From contig JAFZQG010000011.1 in NCBI GenBank assembly GCA_017550145.1, positions 1 to 48,223 on the forward strand: a stretch of 48,223 nucleotides of DNA, given 5' to 3'. Within the stretch, counting starts at the first letter, position 1. Each line of letters starts with the position of its first letter. The notes beneath the pieces were generated by a model that saw nothing but the letters and a program-made list of their open reading frames with translations, was not told where the DNA came from and searched no databases. The translations under genes and the position numbers were made by a program. The stretch is from Erysipelotrichaceae bacterium (GTDB lineage: Bacteria > Bacillota_I > Bacilli_A > Erysipelotrichales > Erysipelotrichaceae). Below, piece by piece: positions 8,125 to 15,781 of the stretch.

Positions 8125-8142
8125 CACTTTTTTAAATACTCT
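8113..8142 (+). promoter_or_regulatory. Possible promoter of the radical SAM gene
   Basis: TTGACT at 8113-8118 is a good -35. The -10 is poor (TACTCT at 8137-8142, 18-nt spacer). If used, transcription would start only a few bases before the ATG at 8153. Its -35 abuts the -35 of the opposing riboswitch promoter. Confidence 0.3.
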
Positions 8143-8152
8143 AAAAGCAGTT

Positions 8153-8959
8153 ATGAAACGGGTCTATCTGGAAATAAGCGATTCCTGCAATCTCAACTGT
8201 CCCTTCTGTTCCTATCCCAAAGGAAACACTTTTCTCAGTCTCAAAGAAATCGATAATTATACTACGCAGATCAAAGAATTCTGCGATTATATCTATCTTC
8301 ATATTTTAGGTGAACCATTGCTTCATCCTGATTTTAACAATATTCTGGATATTCTTGACGCTAAAGAATTAAAACTTCAGCTGGTCACAAACGGTACGCT
8401 TTTAGACAGATATCCCGATCTGTTAAAACATTCCTGTTTAAGAAAACTGTCAGTATCTTTGCACAGCATCAATAATATCGAGATCGATGAATCCTATTTC
8501 GAAACCATCAGAAAGCTGATCAGCAAAGATACAAAGACAGTAATCGAACTGCGTTTCTATGATTCTGATAATCTGTCTGAAAGATTAAAACAGTTCTTAA
8601 ATGAATTAAAAAAAGAATATAACGTAAGTGAAACCAAACGTAACAATTCATATAAACTCAAAGAAAATGTTTATTTTTATTCCGAAGAGCTTTTTGACTG
8701 GCCGAATATCAATGACCCGATCATAAATGATGTTGGGACATGTCATGGAGCCATCGATATGATCGCCATAAACTCTCATTCAAAGGTAACTGTCTGCTGT
8801 CTTGATCCTAAAGCCTATAACTGTATCGGCGATCTAAAAAAGAATACCCTTAAGGATATCCTTGAATCAGATGCATATAAACAGTATATTGAAGATTTCC
8901 GTAACCGGAAAATAAGTTCCGAATTATGTAAGAGATGCCGCTACAGGCTGCGTTTCTGA
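8153..8959 (+). CDS. SPASM-type radical SAM protein, substrate unknown
   Basis: The N-terminus carries the radical SAM [4Fe-4S] motif CNLNCPFC (CxxxCxxC). The next ~150 residues look like a TIM-barrel core, including the LHILGEPLLHP segment (the G/P-rich 'GEP' motif). The last ~70 residues hold further Cys (CHG, VCCLD, NCIGDL, LCKRCRYR) typical of a SPASM/Twitch auxiliary-cluster domain. Such enzymes modify peptides, sugars or cofactors. No precursor peptide gene is visible next to it, so the substrate cannot be assigned. There is no clear SD. The gene ends 19 nt inside the 3' end of the converging SpoU-like gene. Confidence 0.85.
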   Translation: MKRVYLEISDSCNLNCPFCSYPKGNTFLSLKEIDNYTTQIKEFCDYIYLHILGEPLLHPDFNNILDILDAKELKLQLVTNGTLLDRYPDLLKHSCLRKLSVSLHSINNIEIDESYFETIRKLISKDTKTVIELRFYDSDNLSERLKQFLNELKKEYNVSETKRNNSYKLKENVYFYSEELFDWPNINDPIINDVGTCHGAIDMIAINSHSKVTVCCLDPKAYNCIGDLKKNTLKDILESDAYKQYIEDFRNRKISSELCKRCRYRLRF

Positions 8960-9645
8960 GCGAATGCTTCAGCCAGGATGATCGAAGATCTTAATGATAA
9001 AGAAATCTCTTCTAAAGTGGAGTGTTCGATCATATAGGCTTCAGTGAATAAACCATCCAAACCCTGATAATCCTGAGAGATGATGATCGCATACGGATCT
9101 TTAAACGATACATCGCTCAGGTTTTTTTCTGACTGTGAGACAAACGGATAGATATTGTATTTACGATATTTACTTAAATATTCATTTAAATCGGAATAAG
9201 TGACGATATTGCAGTGGAAAATCGAGCCCATCGAAGCTCTGATGCAGCGCGGATCGAAATAATCGATATCCGAATTAATTAAAACAATATCTTTGAAATC
9301 AAAAGAAACGGCCGATCTTAAAACCGTGCCCAGATCACCGAAATCATTGAAACCGTATAATACGATATGTCTGTTGCTGCTTAATTCTGAATAGAATTTA
9401 TTGAATACTCCGATACAGTAACAGTTCTCTTTCAAAGACAGTTTATCGATCGTTTTATCATCATAAACGATTTTTATATCATTTTCCTTACACAGACTTA
9501 AAAGATAGGAAAGCTGTTCATTCCTTATGGCTTTTTCACTTAGAACCACTTCTTTAACAGATTTAGGCTGATGTTTGAGAGCTTCGATCGTCAAGGACAT
9601 GCCCAGTGAATAGGATGTGAGATCATCTTTTGAATACTTATTCAT
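8941..9645 (-). CDS. SpoU/TrmH-family RNA 2'-O-methyltransferase-like protein with weak C-terminal motif
   Basis: The 234-residue layout fits a small SPOUT methyltransferase: an N-terminal substrate-binding part, then motif 1 as DFGDLGTVLRSA (family NxGxxxRxA) and motif 2 as FDPRCIRASMGSIFH (family NPxxxRxSxGSxF). The third motif, normally an IGNEGxGL plus SLNVSVAxG knot that binds SAM, is poorly kept: ISQDYQGLDG and later SLSLRSSIIL, without the usual Asn. It may be a divergent methylase or a protein that binds RNA but has lost activity. It overlaps the FAD dehydrogenase gene by 8 nt and is the last gene of the tetR operon. Confidence 0.75.
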   Translation of the reverse strand: MNKYSKDDLTSYSLGMSLTIEALKHQPKSVKEVVLSEKAIRNEQLSYLLSLCKENDIKIVYDDKTIDKLSLKENCYCIGVFNKFYSELSSNRHIVLYGFNDFGDLGTVLRSAVSFDFKDIVLINSDIDYFDPRCIRASMGSIFHCNIVTYSDLNEYLSKYRKYNIYPFVSQSEKNLSDVSFKDPYAIIISQDYQGLDGLFTEAYMIEHSTLEEISLSLRSSIILAEAFAQKRSL

Positions 9646-11146
9646 ATTTCGATATTATCGCATTTGCGATCCTTATGCCATCCAGAGCACAGGACATGAT
9701 TCCTCCCCCATAGCCTGCTCCTTCACCCATCGGATAGAGTTTAGGAGTATTGATCGACTGATATTCTTCGTTTCTGACGATTCTGATCGGACAGGATGAT
9801 CTGGTTTCCGGTCCCACCATGATTCCCTGATCGATGAAACCGGGGATCTTTCTATCAAAATCAATTAAAGCTTCTTTGATTATTCTTAAATCATCTATAC
9901 TAAAGAATTCATTGAAATCATATAAAACCGTATCCAGAGGATAAGTAGATTTGAAAATGAGTTCATGGACTTCGTTATTCATGAAATCTTTTATATTCTG
10001 AGCCAGTGCTTTATATGATCCGGAATAATCGTAGGCTCTTCTTTCCAGTTTCTGAAGATATTCATAGCCATCAGAAAACTCTTCCTTAAAGATCTGAATC
10101 AGGATAGCTGAATTGGCAATACCTGAATCTCTTTTCGCATAGGACATACCGTTGGTGACGATAGTATTTATATCCGACATCGCCGGTATGACCATGCCTC
10201 CTGGACACATACAGAAGGAATATACGCCCTTTTCTCCTTTATATCTCAAGAAATATTCATTGGCGGCCTCGATCACTTTTCCTGTCTGTCTTTCATCGAT
10301 AAGTGCCTGAGGATGTTCGACACGGAATCCGATAGCGATATCTTTCTTTTCGATATAGACATCCTTCTCTTTCAGCATCTTTACGGTCTTATAGGCGCTG
10401 TGGCCAACTCCCAGCAGGAAATGATCGCATTCATATTCTCCTGAAGATGTTCTTACGCCATATAAAGTCCTATCTTCATTTAGCAATATTTCTTCTATTT
10501 CTTCGCTGAAATGGAATTCCACACCTTTTTCTATCAGATAATCGGTCATTGCGGAAATAACGGTCCTTATCTTATCCGTACCGATATGCGCATGATTCTC
10601 ATATCTTATCTTGGGATCGGCACCGTGTCTGATCAGAATATCAAGAATATAGTCGATATACCTATCTTTTATTCTGGTAGTAAGTTTCGCATCGGAAAAA
10701 GTTCCGGCTCCGCCTTCTCCAAACTGTACATTTGATTCTGTATTTAAGATGCCTTCTTTAAAGAACCTTTCGACATCTTTTTCTCTTTCACTTATTCTCT
10801 TACCTTTTTCAAAGACGATAACTTTATATCCCGCTTCGCATAGTCGGTAAGCCGAAAAGATCCCGCTTGGTCCGTATCCGGCAATTATACATGTCTCATT
10901 TCTTTCTTTATATTCAGGACTTAAGTCTTCTTCTTTATAGATACTGATATCTTTACTTAAATATTTCTCTTCATTATCGATCTCAACTATTACCGAATAG
11001 AAATAATACGGTTCTTTACGCGCATCCAGTGATTTCTTTCTTATTCTAAAAGAACTGATCGGATGTCTGAGTTTCTTTTCGATCAGTTTCTTTAAGTTTG
11101 ATTCGTCCTCATCGGGACGCAGTTTTATACCGTTTATCAGTAACAT
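9638..11146 (-). CDS. FAD-dependent dehydrogenase (COG2509 family)
   Basis: A 502-residue flavoprotein. The first ~85 residues form a separate alpha/beta domain (GIKLRPDEDESNLKKLIEK...), followed by an FAD-binding Rossmann motif AGYGPSGIFSAY (Gly90, Gly92, Gly95) and a FEKGKRISER segment. Later come QFGEGGAGTFSDAKL and a C-terminal GEGAGYGGGI motif that closes the FAD site. This is the uncharacterised FAD-dependent dehydrogenase family found in many anaerobes; its substrate is not known. It starts directly after the tetR stop codon with no gap and overlaps the SpoU-like gene. A shorter paralogue lies at 34959-36338. Confidence 0.85.
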   Translation of the reverse strand: MLLINGIKLRPDEDESNLKKLIEKKLRHPISSFRIRKKSLDARKEPYYFYSVIVEIDNEEKYLSKDISIYKEEDLSPEYKERNETCIIAGYGPSGIFSAYRLCEAGYKVIVFEKGKRISEREKDVERFFKEGILNTESNVQFGEGGAGTFSDAKLTTRIKDRYIDYILDILIRHGADPKIRYENHAHIGTDKIRTVISAMTDYLIEKGVEFHFSEEIEEILLNEDRTLYGVRTSSGEYECDHFLLGVGHSAYKTVKMLKEKDVYIEKKDIAIGFRVEHPQALIDERQTGKVIEAANEYFLRYKGEKGVYSFCMCPGGMVIPAMSDINTIVTNGMSYAKRDSGIANSAILIQIFKEEFSDGYEYLQKLERRAYDYSGSYKALAQNIKDFMNNEVHELIFKSTYPLDTVLYDFNEFFSIDDLRIIKEALIDFDRKIPGFIDQGIMVGPETRSSCPIRIVRNEEYQSINTPKLYPMGEGAGYGGGIMSCALDGIRIANAIISKYE

Positions 11147-11767
11147 TTATTCGTTAGCGCTGTAGTTATCAACCATCAGGATAAAAGAGCGGAAATAGGC
11201 CTTTAAAATCGTTAAAAGCGTATCCTTTTCGGTATCCTTTTCCTTAAATATCTCTTTCATACCGCTAAATATTGAGGTTGCATAGGCATGAGCTAGGATA
11301 TCCTTCTTTTCATAGTCAAACACCGTCATATAACGCTGGGCTAGCAGATTCTCAAAAGCCTGTTCAAACCAGTGAATGATCCTTTTGGCCATCCTTTCGT
11401 TCTTCATCAGAATATTGAATTCCATAGGACTTTCCGTATAGATATCGATAAATCTTACAGCCAGCTCATCCATCAGATCCTTTAATTCTCCTGTACTGGT
11501 TTTCATATTAAAGACCCGCGGTTCCTGCGGCAAAGCTTCAAAACTGACATTCTGTAAAATACCTTCGATATCATTGAAGGTCTCGGAAACGATATTGACG
11601 ATTATATCTTCTTTACTCTTATAGTAGCGGTAAAGATTGCCGACGGTCATACCGGCTTTTTTGGCAATTGAACGCATTGAAGCCTTCTCATAGCCTTTTT
11701 CGAGAAACTCTTTCTTTGCGGATCTGATTATCGCCTGTCTGGATTCTTCTTTAAGTACCTGTGCCAT
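11147..11767 (-). CDS. TetR/AcrR-family transcriptional regulator
   Basis: A 206-residue regulator with a typical TetR N-terminal HTH: QAIIRSAKKEFLEKGYEKAS, MRSIAKKAGMTVGNLYRYYKSKEDI. The remaining ~150 residues are helical and variable, as expected for the ligand-binding domain. AGGGG about 8 nt before the ATG supports the start. It is the first gene of a three-gene operon with an FAD dehydrogenase and a SpoU-like protein, so it may control its own operon. The ligand is unknown. A TATAAT box lies upstream, with a weak -35. Confidence 0.9.
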   Translation of the reverse strand: MAQVLKEESRQAIIRSAKKEFLEKGYEKASMRSIAKKAGMTVGNLYRYYKSKEDIIVNIVSETFNDIEGILQNVSFEALPQEPRVFNMKTSTGELKDLMDELAVRFIDIYTESPMEFNILMKNERMAKRIIHWFEQAFENLLAQRYMTVFDYEKKDILAHAYATSIFSGMKEIFKEKDTEKDTLLTILKAYFRSFILMVDNYSANE

Positions 11768-11820
11768 AATTAATGAACCCCTGTTTATTATATTTTAGCA
11801 CATCTTTTCAGGTATAAGAA

Positions 11821-11839
11821 AAGCAGGACCAGCCTGCTT
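11821..11839 (-). terminator. rpsO terminator
   Basis: AAGCAGG / CCTGCTT stem (11821-11827 with 11833-11839) followed on the minus strand by TTCTTA after a short T run. It lies 8 nt beyond the rpsO stop codon. Confidence 0.8.
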
Positions 11840-11846
11840 ATCCATG

Positions 11847-12113
11847 TTATTTTCTTAAACCTAACTTAGCAACGAGTTCTCTGTACCTGTTGACGTCTTC
11901 TCTCTTGAGGTATTCAAGTAAGCTCTTTCTCTTACCGACCATCATCAGAAGACCTCTGTTGGAATGGAAATCCTTTTTGTTGCTCTGCATGTGCACAGTC
12001 AGTTTGTTGATGGTTGCAGTTAATAATGCGACCTGAACTTCAACGGAACCTGTGTCACCTTCGAATCTGGCATAGTCCTTAACGATCTGTGCCTTTTCAG
12101 CTTTTGATAACAT
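11847..12113 (-). CDS. rpsO: 30S ribosomal protein S15
   Basis: An 88-residue S15, with typical [27 protein letters not shown] and the C-terminal [18 protein letters not shown] core that binds the 16S rRNA central domain. The frame stays open for 24 more codons upstream (to 12185). The ATG at 12111-12113 is the right start because AAGGAGA lies 7 nt before it and homologues begin there. The gene has its own promoter just after malQ and its own terminator. Confidence 0.97.
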   Translation of the reverse strand: MLSKAEKAQIVKDYARFEGDTGSVEVQVALLTATINKLTVHMQSNKKDFHSNRGLLMMVGKRKSLLEYLKREDVNRYRELVAKLGLRK

Positions 12114-12190
12114 TTCTTTTCTCCTTTTTTTTCTTTTTCGATTGTAACCGGGTGAGGATTCGGAGATGTCCAGACTCAGTAACAATGCCT
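12114..12190 (-). promoter_or_regulatory. rpsO 5' leader with possible S15 autoregulatory fold
   Basis: The ~75-nt leader can close with ATTGT (minus strand, about 12185) paired to ACAAT (about 12140), enclosing smaller stems such as GGA/TCC. Many bacteria control rpsO by S15 binding to such leaders. The fold was judged by eye only. Confidence 0.3.
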
Positions 12191-12194
12191 ACTC

Positions 12195-12223
12195 ACTATA
12201 ACATGATTACTATGGTTTTTCAA
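12195..12223 (-). promoter_or_regulatory. rpsO promoter
   Basis: TTGAAA (12218-12223) and TATAGT (12195-12200) on the minus strand with a 17-nt spacer. It starts 3 nt before the malQ stop codon in sequence terms, so rpsO can be expressed independently of malQ. Confidence 0.75.
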
Positions 12224-12226
12224 CCG

Positions 12227-13735
12227 TTATTTGCCAATACCTGTATCTTTACGGTCACGGGTATAAGCGTGGGTGATTTCCGATATCTTTTTGGCAAGTT
12301 TATTATCGGCTTCATTCTTCAACAGACGCCATCTCCAGTTATTTAAAGTACCCGGTTTATTGGTCGTCGCCTCTTCACCATAGCCCAGATAATCCTGCAT
12401 CTGTGTAATGAATAATTTGGCTACCGAAGACATACCGCCGCGGATAAACCCAAAGTTATAGCCCTCTTCTTTATTGAGACCGTAATACAATTTGGCATAT
12501 TCAAGATCTTTCTTCTTGGCTTTGGCGACCCATCCTGCTATAGGCAGATTGTCATGGGTTGAAACATAACAGACACAGTTCTCGATATGATGATGCGGAC
12601 AATGGTAACTCGTACCATCCGGATTCATCCCGAACTGCAAGACTCTCATGCCTGGGAAACCCGATTCCAACAGTAATCTTGTGACTTCTTCGTTGATGAT
12701 GCCCAGATCTTCAGCTATGAAATCCACATAATAGAACCAGTCTCTCAAAATTCCGACAAAATCGATGCCCGGACCTTTGACCCAGCGTCCTTTAATGGCG
12801 GTCTTTTCGCCATAAGGAACGGCCCAGTATTCCTGGAAACCGCGGAAATGGTCGATCCTGATGACGTCAAAGCACTTTGATACTCCGGCTACTCGATCGA
12901 TCCACCATTTATATCCGGTCCTTTTCATGTAATCCCAGTTGTATAAAGGATTACCCCATAACTGTCCGTTTTTCGAGAAATAATCAGGCGGTACACCGGC
13001 CACATCCTTAGGAACCTTGGTATTCTCATCAAGCTGGAACTGTTCGGAACTGCTCCAGACCTCACAGGAATCCATCGCAATGTATATAGGCAAGTCCCCT
13101 ATTATTCTGATACCGTTCTTGTTGGCGTATTCTTTGAATTTTGCGTACTGCTTATAGTAAAGATACTGAATGAACTCGAAGAATATGATGTCATCCTTAA
13201 GCATTTCCTTATATCTTTCAACCGCTTCATATCTTCTTTCTCTGATCTCCTGATCCGGCCATTCCAACCATGACTTCATGTCAAAGTGTTTCTTGATCGA
13301 CATAAACAAGGCATAATCTTCCAGCCAGCTGATATTTTCGGATACGAATCTGTTGAATTCCTCATTGTATTTATCCTTACCGTTTTGATAAGCCTTACGC
13401 AGTAAAGGATAACGTGTTTCATAAAGATATCCGTAATCGATATATCTCTTATCACGGACTTTGATTTTCTTGAGATCGTTTTTATCCAGTAAACCTTCTT
13501 CCTCAAGCATATCCAGATCAATGAAATACGGATTGCCCGCAAATGATGAAAAGCACTGATAAGGCGAATCACCGTAACTGGTCTGTCCGACCGGCAAGAT
13601 CTGCCAGTAGGACTGATTGGCCTTTACCAGGAAATCCACAAAATTATAGGCTTCCTGTCCCAGAGTTCCGATACCGTAATTCGAAGGTAGTGATGAAATA
13701 GGTAAAAGTATACCTGCGCTTCTTTCAATACTCAT
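12227..13735 (-). CDS. malQ: 4-alpha-glucanotransferase (amylomaltase, GH77)
   Basis: Transfers alpha-1,4-glucan chains between malto-oligosaccharides in the cytoplasm. The GH77 signature is complete: GILLPISSLPSNYGIG near the N-terminus, the nucleophile in VIRIDHFRG (Asp295), the acid/base in AEDLG (Glu342) and the stabiliser in STHDNLP (Asp395). The 502-residue length is normal. The start has AAGGGG 7 nt upstream. It is divergent from the galactanase/amylase pair and close to the sugar ABC operon, which fits maltodextrin breakdown together with GlgP (27014-29440). Confidence 0.95.
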   Translation of the reverse strand: MSIERSAGILLPISSLPSNYGIGTLGQEAYNFVDFLVKANQSYWQILPVGQTSYGDSPYQCFSSFAGNPYFIDLDMLEEEGLLDKNDLKKIKVRDKRYIDYGYLYETRYPLLRKAYQNGKDKYNEEFNRFVSENISWLEDYALFMSIKKHFDMKSWLEWPDQEIRERRYEAVERYKEMLKDDIIFFEFIQYLYYKQYAKFKEYANKNGIRIIGDLPIYIAMDSCEVWSSSEQFQLDENTKVPKDVAGVPPDYFSKNGQLWGNPLYNWDYMKRTGYKWWIDRVAGVSKCFDVIRIDHFRGFQEYWAVPYGEKTAIKGRWVKGPGIDFVGILRDWFYYVDFIAEDLGIINEEVTRLLLESGFPGMRVLQFGMNPDGTSYHCPHHHIENCVCYVSTHDNLPIAGWVAKAKKKDLEYAKLYYGLNKEEGYNFGFIRGGMSSVAKLFITQMQDYLGYGEEATTNKPGTLNNWRWRLLKNEADNKLAKKISEITHAYTRDRKDTGIGK

Positions 13736-13747
13736 TTTTAACCCCTT

Positions 13748-13764
13748 GAACGAAAATAACGTTC
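13748..13764. promoter_or_regulatory. Inverted repeat in the malQ / galactanase divergent region
   Basis: GAACG-7 nt-CGTTC dyad in the 77-bp AT-rich gap between two divergent carbohydrate genes. The spacing and position suit an operator for a LacI-type or similar regulator, but no regulator gene is next to it. Plus-strand TTGAAC at 13746 overlaps it and could be a -35. Confidence 0.35.
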
Positions 13765-13812
13765 TATTAATATTTTAGCTTAAATATTAAAATATTATTG
13801 GAGTAATTTTTC

Positions 13813-15780
13813 ATGAAAAGAATATCAGCTGTAATTACGTTAGTACTGTTTTTATTTGTTGTTTCATCATGCACGAATAATCAGATCAGAAAAGTAGAAT
13901 CATCTTCTGAAGTCTATATCAGAAAGATCGAAAATCTGAATGATGATTTCATAATGGGAATGGACGTTTCCAGCGTCATTGCCTTAGAAAACAGCGGTGT
14001 TACCTACTATGATTACGAAGGAAATGAAGCTGATCTTTTTTCGGTTTTAGCTCAAAGCGGGATCAATTATATAAGAGTAAGGGTCTGGAATGATCCGTAT
14101 GATGAAAATGGAAACGGCTATGGCGGCGGTAACTGTGATATCAATACAGCTGTGGAAATAGGCAAGCGTGCAAACAAGTACGGTATGAAACTTCTTGTTG
14201 ACTTCCACTATTCGGATTTCTGGGCCGATCCCGGTAAACAGATGGTTCCGAAAGCCTGGAAAGATCTATCGATCGAAGATAAAAGCATCGCCTTATACGA
14301 ATATACCAGAGACTGTTTAAAGAAACTGAAAGATGCCAAAGTCAAAGTCGGAATGGTACAGATCGGAAACGAAACCAACGGTGCAATGTGCGGCGAAAAA
14401 GTCTGGATGAATATCATCTATCAGCTGATGGCTTCCGGATCAAAAGCCGTCAGAGAAGTATATCCGGACGCTTTAGTTGCGGTCCATTTCGCCAATCCGG
14501 AAAAAGAAGGCGCTTATGCGGATTATGCGAAGAAACTCAATTACTATGATCTTGATTATGATGTCTTTGCCACATCATATTACCCTTACTGGCACGGATC
14601 ACTCGATAATCTCACAGGTGTTTTAAACAATATAGCCGATACCTACAATAAAAAAGTAATGGTAATCGAAACATCATATGCCTATACAGCCAAAGACAGT
14701 GACTTCTCACCGAATACGATTTCCGATGATAGTACCGTTACCAAAAACTACCCGTATACAGTACAAGGTCAGACCAACTGTATACTCGATATCATCGATA
14801 CCGTCAATAACCGTATTCATAACGGTATCGGTATCTGTTACTGGGAAGGTGCCTGGATCAGCGTGGGAAGCGAATCATATGAAAAGAATCAGGAACTCTG
14901 GGAAAAATACGGTTCCGGCTGGGCCAGCAGCTATGCGGGATCATACGATCCTGATGATGCGGGAAAATATTACGGCGGATCGGCAGTCGATAATCAGGCA
15001 TTCTTTGATTCAGATGGCCATCCTCTGGAATCATTAAAACTGTTTGAATTATGCAAGACCGGTAATGAAATACCATTAAAAGCCGATGCGATCGAAGACA
15101 CAAATGTAAGTATAGATATCAATGAAGATATAATTCTTCCGGATAAGGTCTACGCTCTGATGAATGATGGCAGCAGACAGGAAATAGAGGTCATCTGGGA
15201 CGATTTTGATGAAGAAACGCTTAAGAATAAGGGGATCGGCAAATACGTCATAAACGGCACGGCTGACTCTCTTGAAGCAAAGTGCTATCTCTCGCTTATT
15301 GAATATAATTACCTTATGAATCATTCTTTCGAAGAAGATCCTAACGGAACGTTTATTCCTTCTTCCTGGAAAGTAAATAAAATCGCCGACAGTGATGAAC
15401 TCTATGTCGAAACAAAAAAGACCGATTCCTTAAGTGGTGATAATCATTACCATTTCTGGTCAAAGGCAAATAATTCTATCGAATTCGAACTCGAACAGGA
15501 AGTAAAGGATCTTAATGCCGGAAACTATAAATTCTCTATAAACATCATGGGCGGCGATGCGGGTAATTCCGATATCTATGCCTATGTGAAAATCAATGAT
15601 GAGATAATTGAAAAAGATCCGATGAAGATCACATCCTATAATAACTGGGATGAAGGATATATCGAGAAATTCACATATGACGGAACTTCAAAACTCTGTG
15701 TCGGTATCTATGTGAAATGCGATGGTGCAGGTGCCTGGGGCAAGATCGATGAAGCCCTGCTTAATTCGGTGGGTGAATAA
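13813..15780 (+). CDS. Lipoprotein endo-beta-1,4-galactanase (GH53) with Ig-like and carbohydrate-binding C-terminal parts
   Basis: A signal peptide ends in the lipobox VVSSC (Cys20), so the enzyme is surface-tethered. The GH53 domain runs from about residue 45 to 415, with IRVRVWNDP, VDFHYSDFWADPGKQ, the acid/base in QIGNETNG (Glu187) and the nucleophile in VMVIETSYA (Glu286). GH53 enzymes cut beta-1,4-galactan side chains of pectin. An Ig-like module of the Big_4 type follows (about 425-495), then a ~140-residue beta-rich module (NHSFEEDPNGTFIPSSWK...) resembling a carbohydrate-binding module such as CBM61; that last assignment is tentative. The SD is GGAG 9 nt upstream. The next gene starts 1 nt after its stop. 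Confidence 0.92.
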   Translation: MKRISAVITLVLFLFVVSSCTNNQIRKVESSSEVYIRKIENLNDDFIMGMDVSSVIALENSGVTYYDYEGNEADLFSVLAQSGINYIRVRVWNDPYDENGNGYGGGNCDINTAVEIGKRANKYGMKLLVDFHYSDFWADPGKQMVPKAWKDLSIEDKSIALYEYTRDCLKKLKDAKVKVGMVQIGNETNGAMCGEKVWMNIIYQLMASGSKAVREVYPDALVAVHFANPEKEGAYADYAKKLNYYDLDYDVFATSYYPYWHGSLDNLTGVLNNIADTYNKKVMVIETSYAYTAKDSDFSPNTISDDSTVTKNYPYTVQGQTNCILDIIDTVNNRIHNGIGICYWEGAWISVGSESYEKNQELWEKYGSGWASSYAGSYDPDDAGKYYGGSAVDNQAFFDSDGHPLESLKLFELCKTGNEIPLKADAIEDTNVSIDINEDIILPDKVYALMNDGSRQEIEVIWDDFDEETLKNKGIGKYVINGTADSLEAKCYLSLIEYNYLMNHSFEEDPNGTFIPSSWKVNKIADSDELYVETKKTDSLSGDNHYHFWSKANNSIEFELEQEVKDLNAGNYKFSINIMGGDAGNSDIYAYVKINDEIIEKDPMKITSYNNWDEGYIEKFTYDGTSKLCVGIYVKCDGAGAWGKIDEALLNSVGE

Positions 15781-15781
15781 A

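Noticed and set aside
12114..12185. Extended rpsO start at 12185
   Set aside because: It adds 24 residues not found in S15 and ignores the strong SD before 12113. It would also place the start nearly at the transcription start.
15722..15781. Upstream start of the GH13 lipoprotein at 15722
   Set aside because: It would put 20 residues before a clear signal peptide and overlap the galactanase by 59 nt.
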